The notes under the pieces are model-generated. The model was given only the letters and a program-made list of their open reading frames with translations. It was not told where the DNA came from and did not search any database. The translations under genes and the position numbers were made by a program. This document shows, piece after piece, positions 35,428 through 42,663 of a stretch of 64,000 nucleotides of DNA (the first letter of the stretch is position 1; every line of letters begins with the position of its first letter). Origin of the DNA: Olsenella profusa F0195 (GTDB taxonomy: Bacteria > Actinomycetota > Coriobacteriia > Coriobacteriales > Atopobiaceae); assembly GCF_000468755.1 (NCBI RefSeq), contig NZ_AWEZ01000062.1:101250-165249 (forward strand). Reading direction: 5' to 3'.

Positions 35428-36369
35428 TCATGGGCGCGGAGCGCGCGCCTCGTCCACGAGCGCCTGCAGGCGGAGCACCCGATGATAGAGGGCCTGCTTT
35501 GAGACGGGCGGTGAGAAAAGCTCACCCAGGGCGGCAAGGGATATGCCCGGATGCGCCCGCCGCATGCTGCAGAGCTCGCGAAGCGCCGGCGGCAGCGCGC
35601 GCATGCCGATCAGTCGCTCCGCCTCGTCGATGAGGGCGAGCTGGTCGGCAGCGGCACCCGTCGAGCGCGCCTGGTTGGCGATCTCGGCATTCACCCGCCG
35701 GTTGATGTCGTTCTTGAGCGACTTCATGCGGCGCACGCCCTCCACGGCGGTGGCGGAGCGTTCCGCCCCCATCACACGCAGGAGGCGGACGATCTCGTCG
35801 AAGCTCTTGAGATAGAGCACAAGCGAGCCGCGCCGGCGGTTGAGGCGGGCGACCATTCCCTGCTCGCCGATGAGCCGCGCGACCCCATGCGCCAGCCCCT
35901 CGCCCGAGAGGGCGACCTCCAGATGGAAGTCCCCCCGGGGGTCGGCGATGAAGCCACCGGCCATGAAGGCACCGCGCAGGAACGCCGCGCGACAGCAGGG
36001 CCTCTCCAGCAGCATGGTGGGGATGCCCGGCGCAAGCCCGCATCCCGGCTCGATGATGCCCAGCCGCACGAGCGCCTCCTCGAGCCGGGCCTGCTCGGGG
36101 ATCTCGATGAGGTAGTTGCGCGACTTGTGCAGGTTGGACCGACGCACCGTCAGCGGCGTCTCGAGATCGAAGAGCTCGTGGGCGAACTTGATCATGGAAC
36201 GCGCGACGGCACCCGTCTCGGTGGAGACGCGGATGGAGTAGCGACCGTTACCATGGAACGAGAGCGTGCCGCACACGCGCATGATGGCCGACAGCTCGGC
36301 ATAGGCACACTGGTCGCATGCGCCGTCGATGCGCGAGAGCTCGTCCTTCACCTGCGCCGTGAACGACAC
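35428..36369 (-). CDS. whiA: WhiA-family DNA-binding protein
   Basis: This 313-residue protein combines an N-terminal LAGLIDADG-homing-endonuclease-like domain (FTAQVKDELSRI, then CDQCAYAELSAIMRVCGTL) with a C-terminal WhiA helix-turn-helix (about 230-313: LREL, AHPGISLAALGELF, VSKQALYHRVLRLQALV). WhiA affects cell division and chromosome segregation in Gram-positives and sporulation in Streptomyces. I start it at the GTG at 36369, one base after the rapZ stop, which yields the usual N-terminus SFTAQVKDEL; the longer frame overlaps rapZ. Confidence 0.94.
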   Translation of the reverse strand: MSFTAQVKDELSRIDGACDQCAYAELSAIMRVCGTLSFHGNGRYSIRVSTETGAVARSMIKFAHELFDLETPLTVRRSNLHKSRNYLIEIPEQARLEEALVRLGIIEPGCGLAPGIPTMLLERPCCRAAFLRGAFMAGGFIADPRGDFHLEVALSGEGLAHGVARLIGEQGMVARLNRRRGSLVLYLKSFDEIVRLLRVMGAERSATAVEGVRRMKSLKNDINRRVNAEIANQARSTGAAADQLALIDEAERLIGMRALPPALRELCSMRRAHPGISLAALGELFSPPVSKQALYHRVLRLQALVDEARAPRP

Positions 36370-36370
36370 G

Positions 36371-37291
36371 CTACGCCCGCACCGCAAGGTCGAGGTCACG
36401 ATGCGTGACCGTCACGTGATAGCCCTGTCCCTTGAGGTAGGCACCCGTCGCATTCGCGATGGCAACGGAGCGATGCTGGCCCCCCGTGCATCCCACGGCA
36501 ATGGAGAGCCGCGACTTCCCCTCGGCGATGTAACCGGGCATCACCACGTCGAGCAGACCCTCCCACTGCTTGAGGAAGGCCTTGGTGACATCGTTGCCCA
36601 ACACGAAGTCACGCACCTTGGCATCATTGCCGGTGAGCGTGCGCATCTCGGGGTCGTAGAACGGGTTGGGCAGAAAGCGCACGTCAACCATGAGATCGGC
36701 CTCCACAGGCATGCCATGCTTGAAGCCAAACGAGAACACGTGCACATCCAGCAGCTGCTGGTCGGTGAGCTCGGAATAGGCGCGACGAATGCGGCTGCGC
36801 AGTGCGGCCGTGCGCAGGCGGCTGGTGTCGATGACGAGATCCGCATGCCTGCGGACACCATCCAGCTGTCTGCGCTCGCGCTGGATGGCCGAGAGGGTGG
36901 TCTCCCCCTCCATGGCGAGGGGGTGGCGCCGACGCGTCTCGTCATAGCGCCGCATGAGCACGTCGTCGGAGGCGTCCAGGAAGACCACCTGATAGGTGAG
37001 CTCGTGATCGGAGAGGGCGCGCAGGGCATCCCCCATCTCGTCAAAGAGCCCCTGGCTCCTGAGGTCACACGTGACGGCGAGGTGGCGGCCGACCCCCGAG
37101 TTGATGCCCACGACCTTGGCAAGGTCCACGATGAGCCGCGGGGGGAGGTTGTCGATGCAGTAGTAGCCCATGTCCTCGAAGACGTGGAGCGCCTGAGTGC
37201 GGCCGCTGCCGCTCATGCCCGTGATGATGACCACATCGGGCACACGACCCGATGCGGCAGCCTGTCTCATGCGTACGGTTGACGTGCCCAT
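36371..37291 (-). CDS. rapZ: RapZ/YvcJ-type nucleotide-binding protein
   Basis: This 306-residue protein has a Walker A-like GMSGSGRTQA near residue 25, the conserved ALEDMGYYCIDNLPP-like segment, VFLDASDDVLMRRYDETRRRHPL, and the C-terminal IAVGCTGGQHRSV domain with HRD. In E. coli RapZ controls amino-sugar synthesis through small RNAs; in Gram-positives its role is less clear. It directly precedes whiA with one base between them. The yvcK gene often found between the two is absent. Confidence 0.94.
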   Translation of the reverse strand: MGTSTVRMRQAAASGRVPDVVIITGMSGSGRTQALHVFEDMGYYCIDNLPPRLIVDLAKVVGINSGVGRHLAVTCDLRSQGLFDEMGDALRALSDHELTYQVVFLDASDDVLMRRYDETRRRHPLAMEGETTLSAIQRERRQLDGVRRHADLVIDTSRLRTAALRSRIRRAYSELTDQQLLDVHVFSFGFKHGMPVEADLMVDVRFLPNPFYDPEMRTLTGNDAKVRDFVLGNDVTKAFLKQWEGLLDVVMPGYIAEGKSRLSIAVGCTGGQHRSVAIANATGAYLKGQGYHVTVTHRDLDLAVRA

Positions 37292-37362
37292 ACGTGCCGT
37301 TCAGCTCCCCTCTCATGACGTGTCCGCATCCACGTGAGTGACATTCTACCCAACACGAGGGC

Positions 37363-38229
37363 CTAGGACGAGAGGCCGAGGCGCTCGCTGAGGGCGAGCC
37401 AGAGCTTCTGGGATCCCAAACTGGTGGGGTGCACGCCATCCGCATTGAAGTCGCCCGTCCCCGGACTGAGGGCATCAAGCAGCGATATGTGCGCGTATCC
37501 CGCCCGTGCGCTCACGCGGTCGAGCACGCGGTCGACCTCCCCCATGCTCATGCCCCCATCGAGGACGTTGTCGGGAGGAGAGACCACCACGAGGAGCTTG
37601 CAGCGCGTTGCCGTTGCCGAGAGGGCTGCGGTCGCATCGCGCTCGAAGCCATCCGGCGTCTCGCTCGGCAGGGAGGCGTCGTTGGTACCCAGCATCACCA
37701 CGATGGCGTCCGCACCGTTGCCCAGCCAGGCATCCGGTTCACGCGCAAGGTCCGCCATCGTGAAGCCATTGACGCCCGCATTCACAAAGCTCGTCGCCCC
37801 ATGGCCAAGGGCCCAGGCGCGAAAGTCATTCGTCCATACGCGCACGTCGGCTCCCGTTTCGGTATAGGTCCCCAGCGAGCCGGAGTACACGACCGTACCC
37901 GTGGAGGGCGCTGTGTCATACCCCTCACAGAGGTAGCCTGCCGTGATGGAATCGCCCACCACCAGTACCGACTTGATCTGCCCCGCATCAAACAGGCGCG
38001 CAAGGGAACTCTTGGGGGAGGCGGCATCGGGAGGATCGCCCTGAGTCGGTGCCGAGGCGGGGGCGTCCTCGCCCTCCCCTGGGGTGGGCGAGGACGGCAG
38101 GATCTCCTGCGGGGCGAGCCATTGCGACACCACGATCACGACCACGGCAAGGGCGACCAGTGGGAGCACGAAGACCCACGAGCCCCGCCGCGGCCTCTGG
38201 CTTGCATGGGTATGGGTATCCTGCCGCAT
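37363..38229 (-). CDS. Membrane-anchored SGNH/GDSL-family hydrolase
   Basis: This 288-residue protein has a short basic N-terminus, one membrane helix (about 18-38), a Pro/Ser/Ala-rich linker (~45-75) and a hydrolase domain. Catalytic blocks are VVGDSITAGY (Ser nucleophile), MLGTNDAS (block III) and the C-terminal DGVHPTSLG (Asp/His pair). It probably removes acyl groups outside the membrane, for instance from a wall polymer. Similar proteins sit next to acyltransferases; none is adjacent here. Confidence 0.85.
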   Translation of the reverse strand: MRQDTHTHASQRPRRGSWVFVLPLVALAVVVIVVSQWLAPQEILPSSPTPGEGEDAPASAPTQGDPPDAASPKSSLARLFDAGQIKSVLVVGDSITAGYLCEGYDTAPSTGTVVYSGSLGTYTETGADVRVWTNDFRAWALGHGATSFVNAGVNGFTMADLAREPDAWLGNGADAIVVMLGTNDASLPSETPDGFERDATAALSATATRCKLLVVVSPPDNVLDGGMSMGEVDRVLDRVSARAGYAHISLLDALSPGTGDFNADGVHPTSLGSQKLWLALSERLGLSS

Positions 38230-38325
38230 GCCATCACTCCCTCATGTCCGACGCGGACAAGGATACGGCAGTTTGGGCCAAAGGTCAGCTCGGCATGTGG
38301 GATGGGCGCTGCGCGGGAAGACCAC

Positions 38326-39072
38326 CTACTGCCCGTGATGCATACGATCCTCAAGCAGCTGCTCGCCCGCCGAGGTCGTCTCGCTGGAGACGGAGACGTT
38401 CGCCCCGTCGGGCAGCTTGGGCGAGACGCCATACGCCTGCGAGAACGAGACCGCTCCCAGGTTCTGGTAGGCATCGCCAGAGATCTGGTATCCCAACGTC
38501 GCGCCAAGCAGCCCCGCCGTGGTGTGCTCCCCCGCCGTGGTGCGGGCCGAGACGGTCTCGGACATGCGCACGGTGCCGTCACCATCCTCCACGATCCAGG
38601 TAACCTGGGGGATGTCGAGGCCCGTCCCCTTGGCCCAGACGGCAAGCGCCTCGGTGCGACGAGCCGTAACGTCCAGCATGGTGGGGGCGGAGTCGAGCGA
38701 GACCTGCTCGATCCAGATGCCGTTCTCGTCAAGGTACACGCCCGCGTCATCCATGACAAGCGAAAGGTCCTCTCCCCCGTAGGAGAGGCCTGCCAGCGCC
38801 TGGATGACGTCCTCCTTCGAGAGGGAGGCGAACCGCTGGCGCTGGTTGGCGCCCGCCGCGACCGCCTCGGCATCGGCCGATCCCGAGGGGCCAGACGGCC
38901 CTCCCCCGAACAGCGCCGAGAGGGGGTCTTGACCCTCGAGATAGGCAGGCAGAAACCACATGCTCACACCAATTATCAGGATGCCTGCCACGGTGAGCGC
39001 CACGGAGAGGGGCGTCATGTGCCCCGCGCCCCTGGCGAGGGCGGGCTTGCCGGAGGACAGCGCACGTGCCAT
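38326..39072 (-). CDS. Predicted membrane-anchored extracytoplasmic protein, unknown function
   Basis: This 248-residue protein has a membrane helix at about 20-42 (LSVALTVAGILIIGVSMWFLPAYL written in part) and an external region of ~200 residues. I recognise no family. The external part is acidic and Ser/Thr-rich with predicted beta structure (YLDENGIWIEQVSL, TWIVEDGDGTVRMSE). It starts five bases after the stop of the large surface-protein gene upstream, so the two are probably co-expressed and may act together. The start at 39072 has AAGGAAG upstream; the frame extends further but through the surface-protein gene. Confidence 0.65.
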   Translation of the reverse strand: MARALSSGKPALARGAGHMTPLSVALTVAGILIIGVSMWFLPAYLEGQDPLSALFGGGPSGPSGSADAEAVAAGANQRQRFASLSKEDVIQALAGLSYGGEDLSLVMDDAGVYLDENGIWIEQVSLDSAPTMLDVTARRTEALAVWAKGTGLDIPQVTWIVEDGDGTVRMSETVSARTTAGEHTTAGLLGATLGYQISGDAYQNLGAVSFSQAYGVSPKLPDGANVSVSSETTSAGEQLLEDRMHHGQ

Positions 39073-39077
39073 CGCCG

Positions 39078-41174
39078 TTACTTCCTTGCCCTCGGCTTCG
39101 CGCCCCTGCGAGCGAGAGAGGCAATCGCCCCCGTTATGCAGGCAAGACCCATGGCGACGCCCGCAAAGGGAACCAGCGGCGCCGCAGGGGCGCCCGGTGA
39201 CAATACTCCCACACCCCTCTGCGAGGCAGACGCAGCCGTCACGACGGTGCTTCGAAGGGCGCCCAAAAGTCCCTGGTCGTGCACCACGGGATCGCTTGCG
39301 GGGGAAGCGACATTGGTGGCGGACGTGGCATCGGGCGATGGAGCGGACAGGGAGGGGAACGCAGACGAGGGTACGCTTGGGGCACTCGTGCCAGAAGCGT
39401 GCGCCGCGGCGCGGGCCCCGGCAGGAGTCGCAGCACCCCACGTGGCAGCCGCTGGCGTGGACGCCGCCTTGGTCGTCGTGATGCCTGTGGAGGCACTGGG
39501 AGTCGCGGCGGAGGATGCGGGGGTGGCGTCATCCGATGTGGGCGATGTCGGCGTCACTGTGGGCACGATTGGTTCGGGCACCACCGCGGACACGAGCATG
39601 GGTGCCATTGGCCTGCCGGGCCGAGGCGCCCTGGAAGGCAGGCGGTGGGGGGCCGCGGTGGGATGCAGCGGGTCGTCGACCACGGCAATCTGGGCGTCTG
39701 CGCCCATCCTGAGCATAAAGCTCCTCATGGGATAGAAGTAGAAGTCATAGTCTGCGACCCTGCTGGGAACCATCGCCGCCTCCAACAGGGCAGAGGTGGC
39801 ATGGTCCTGGCCATGGGCAACCAACATCTGAGTGCCGTCATCGGCATCCGTCGTGAGGGCGAAGGAGGAGTCAGGACTCACGAGCCTCCACGTGAACGAG
39901 GCGTCGTCGGGTACGGTCGTTGGTGGGACAAGCGGCACCCCATCATCAGCTCGAAAGCTGTTGGGCAGCGCGATGTCCCCCTGCATCTCATGGGAGGCAC
40001 GCCTGCCGTCGGCAGCCGTGCTCCAATAGCCAACCTGCACGGTATGCATGCTCGTCGTGGCCTGTGCCCCCTCCAGGGAGAACGTGAAGCTGCACTCAGA
40101 GCTACCTGCGGTCTCGTACGGCGTGACCTCGGACGTCGCGTCTCTGCCAAGGGTGCCGTTGGCGGCAATGACCGACGCATCGGATGAGGACGCCACCGAG
40201 ACCGTGAGCCCCTTGGGGGCATCACCAGCAAGGCGCTGCTTGATGGCATCGACCACGCTGGCCCCAGCGTTGTACTGGGGGGCAAAGGACAACAGATTGA
40301 TGTCATCATAGGAGGTGTCAAACTCCTGTGCCATGCGATCGACCACAGCCTGATTCTGGCCGCCCACGCCAGGGCGAGGTGCGCCGGTGGAGGTATGGGG
40401 CGCACTGGCTTGTTCGCTCTTTGGCATCGTGATGGCAATGGGCGACCCATTGACGACGAAGGTCTGCTCGACGTGCGCATAGGTCGGGGCGTCCGCCACA
40501 ACGGTGACGGTCTCGCCCGGGGTGAGGTCATACGTTCCCGCTGCGTTGGAAGGCCTGTGTTCCACGCCGGCATTGACCGAGACGGCTGCACCTTCGACAC
40601 TCTTGCCCTGCTCGTTCACGGTACGGACGCCAACGCTCACCGACTGGGCCTGAGAATCCTGCCGTACCGCGCCGGGGGCGGCGGCTTCCGCAGGAGTGGG
40701 GACTGCATGCTGATTAGTCTGCGTCGAAACGGGTTGCTTGGCCTGGGCCTGGCCGTCCCGATTGGCCGCAGCGGTCGCGTCGCCACTCGTGGTCTTGGTC
40801 TGCGGTACCTGGTTGCCCTTCTCGGTCTCCTCGTTCTTACTGATCTGAGCGGCCCCATTCGTCGCAGGGGGCTGCTGTGGCTGCGGGGAGGGCGTGCCCT
40901 TCTGCCCAGACGTAGGGGAGGCCTTCTTCTCCGTGGGGGCGGAAGCCTTCTTCTCTGTTGGGGCGGTGGCCCTGCCCCGCGCGTCCGGGGCACTCGCGGC
41001 GTCGGCGGTGCCGGACTGCCGGGAGGAAGGTGCCTCGCTCTGCGCGCTCGGGGCGTCCGTGGGTGTGGCGGCCAAGGCGGGTGTGGGCATGCCCTCGAGC
41101 GTGACAACAAGGGAAAGGGCCGTAACAAGACCTGCGCTCATGGCATCATGATGTGTCTGCCTCATCCTTATCAT
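39078..41174 (-). CDS. Large secreted or membrane-anchored surface protein
   Basis: This 698-residue protein has an N-terminal signal peptide (about 12-37, ending PALAATP). A low-complexity stretch of ~150 residues follows, rich in Pro, Ala, Lys, Gln and Thr with short repeats of KKASAPTE. Residues ~180-250 resemble a carboxypeptidase-regulatory-like beta sandwich (VNEQGKSVEGAAVSV, TYDLTPGETVTVVA). The C-terminus has an Ala/Thr/Pro-rich linker, then a membrane helix (VPFAGVAMGLACITGAIASL) and a basic tail. No LPxTG motif is visible, so it is probably membrane-anchored. The start at 41174 has AGGAGGGG eight bases upstream. Function unknown. Confidence 0.75.
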   Translation of the reverse strand: MIRMRQTHHDAMSAGLVTALSLVVTLEGMPTPALAATPTDAPSAQSEAPSSRQSGTADAASAPDARGRATAPTEKKASAPTEKKASPTSGQKGTPSPQPQQPPATNGAAQISKNEETEKGNQVPQTKTTSGDATAAANRDGQAQAKQPVSTQTNQHAVPTPAEAAAPGAVRQDSQAQSVSVGVRTVNEQGKSVEGAAVSVNAGVEHRPSNAAGTYDLTPGETVTVVADAPTYAHVEQTFVVNGSPIAITMPKSEQASAPHTSTGAPRPGVGGQNQAVVDRMAQEFDTSYDDINLLSFAPQYNAGASVVDAIKQRLAGDAPKGLTVSVASSSDASVIAANGTLGRDATSEVTPYETAGSSECSFTFSLEGAQATTSMHTVQVGYWSTAADGRRASHEMQGDIALPNSFRADDGVPLVPPTTVPDDASFTWRLVSPDSSFALTTDADDGTQMLVAHGQDHATSALLEAAMVPSRVADYDFYFYPMRSFMLRMGADAQIAVVDDPLHPTAAPHRLPSRAPRPGRPMAPMLVSAVVPEPIVPTVTPTSPTSDDATPASSAATPSASTGITTTKAASTPAAATWGAATPAGARAAAHASGTSAPSVPSSAFPSLSAPSPDATSATNVASPASDPVVHDQGLLGALRSTVVTAASASQRGVGVLSPGAPAAPLVPFAGVAMGLACITGAIASLARRGAKPRARK

Positions 41175-41315
41175 GGACGTCTCCCCTCCTCTCGGGAACG
41201 ACGCGGCCGCTTCCCATACGGCATAGGGATGCACATATGCATGGTCAATCTTGCTATCAGCCTAGAGTATAGCACCTGAATCGTCACTGTATATACTCAT
41301 CACATACGTAGGCGC

Positions 41316-42143
41316 CTATGCCACCGTGCCCTCCTGGGGCCGACGCTGTTTGCGTGAGGCAGCCAAGATGCCCATGCCCACCAGCACAAGCGGCATGGAC
41401 AGGCACTGCCCCATCGTGAGCCAGTTGGTTCCCAGCAGGTACCCAAGCTGCGCGTCCGGCAGGCGCACGAACTCGATGAGGAACCTGAAGCAGCCATACA
41501 GCACGAGGAAGGCACCCATGAACGTACCCTGGGGACGTGGCGGGTACCTGCGCGAGAGCGCATAGAGCACCGCAAAGAGCACCAGGCCCTCGAGGATGGC
41601 CTCATAGAGCTGCGACGGATGCCGATACACCGCGCCGCCGCCACTGTCAGAGAACATGACGCCCCACGGCAGGTCCGTCGGCTTTCCCCACAGCTCGCCG
41701 TTGATGAAGTTTGCGCAGCGTCCGAAGAAGAGGCCCCACGGCGCGCCAATGACGGCGAGATCGCACATGGTGGGGATGGAGATGCGCAGGGCCCTGCATG
41801 CGATGGATCCCCCGACAAGCCCTCCTGCCAGGCCACCGTGGAAGCTCATGCCACCCTCGTTGAAGGCAAGCGCCTTGAGGGGATTGGCAAGGTAGTATCC
41901 CGCCCCGTAAAAGAGCACGTAACCGAGGCGTGCGCCGACGATGATGCCGATGGCCACGCCGATGACGGCGCTCATGACGTCATCGGAGGAGAGGTCGAGC
42001 TTCCAGCGGCGGGCCGTGCGCCAGATGATGATGCCAGCGACGACGAAGCCCGCCACGTAGGCGATCCCGTACCAGCGGACAGCGAGGGGCCCCAGCTGAA
42101 AGGCAACGGGATTGAGCGTGTGATAGAGCTTGTCAAGCCACAT
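41316..42143 (-). CDS. lgt: Prolipoprotein diacylglyceryl transferase
   Basis: This 275-residue membrane protein has about seven helices and the Lgt signatures: AVRWYGIAYVAGF, SFHGGLAGGL with the conserved His, and the GRCANFINGELWGKPTDLPWG block (written in parts: GRCANFINGELWG, PTDLPWGVMF). It attaches diacylglycerol to the lipobox Cys of lipoproteins such as the three binding proteins in this window. The start at 42143 has AGAGGG upstream. Confidence 0.95.
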   Translation of the reverse strand: MWLDKLYHTLNPVAFQLGPLAVRWYGIAYVAGFVVAGIIIWRTARRWKLDLSSDDVMSAVIGVAIGIIVGARLGYVLFYGAGYYLANPLKALAFNEGGMSFHGGLAGGLVGGSIACRALRISIPTMCDLAVIGAPWGLFFGRCANFINGELWGKPTDLPWGVMFSDSGGGAVYRHPSQLYEAILEGLVLFAVLYALSRRYPPRPQGTFMGAFLVLYGCFRFLIEFVRLPDAQLGYLLGTNWLTMGQCLSMPLVLVGMGILAASRKQRRPQEGTVA

Positions 42144-42239
42144 GCGGTGCCCTCTCGCCTTGAGCGTACGGATGGCCCAGGACGCCATCCTGGGCCCTTC
42201 ATGCTACCAGGTATGCCGCACCTATCACAAAGAGTGGAC

Positions 42240-42527
42240 CTACCAGGCCATGGCCGGCTCGACACGCGTGACGCCCGGGACGTGCTCCTGCAGAATACGC
42301 TCGATGCCCTCGCTCATGTCGTAGGCAGACATGGGGCAACCGGCACATGCCCCCTGCATCTCGAGCGTGACCACACCCGTGTCCTCGTCAAGCGCCACCA
42401 GCTCGACGTCCCCACCGTCCGCCTGGAGGCTCTGGCGAATCACGCCAATGGTCGCCTCCAACAGCTCGCGGTTGACCTTGGGATGCTCGGCCTGCCGGGC
42501 ATCCGCGCCCGTCTCGTTCTCTGCCAT
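42240..42527 (-). CDS. NifU-like C-terminal domain Fe-S scaffold protein
   Basis: This 95-residue protein consists of a NifU C-terminal domain: helix VIRQSLQADGGDVELVALDE, then LEMQGACAGCPMSAYDMSEG with the CxxC that carries a Fe-S cluster. It helps assemble Fe-S clusters. The last 20 residues are the usual helix and strand ending VPGVTRVEPAMAW. It lies alone between the U32 peptidase and lgt genes on the same strand. Confidence 0.9.
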   Translation of the reverse strand: MAENETGADARQAEHPKVNRELLEATIGVIRQSLQADGGDVELVALDEDTGVVTLEMQGACAGCPMSAYDMSEGIERILQEHVPGVTRVEPAMAW

Positions 42528-42663
42528 GGTGACCCTCTCCGCGCGAGGTGGGACGTCGGTTCACTACCCCACCATGTTGGTTGCAATTGCCGTCAGTCTA
42601 CCCATCCCATACGATTGGATACGTTGGGTTTGCGACAGGATCATGGCGCCTCTAGCGTTGCCC

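Noticed and set aside
39078..39250. LPxTG sorting signal at the C-terminus of the surface protein
   Set aside because: There is a membrane helix and basic tail, but no LPxTG or close variant before it.
37429..39735. Plus-strand open frame of 768 codons
   Set aside because: Antisense of the SGNH hydrolase and surface protein genes; His/Arg/Gly-rich with no motif.
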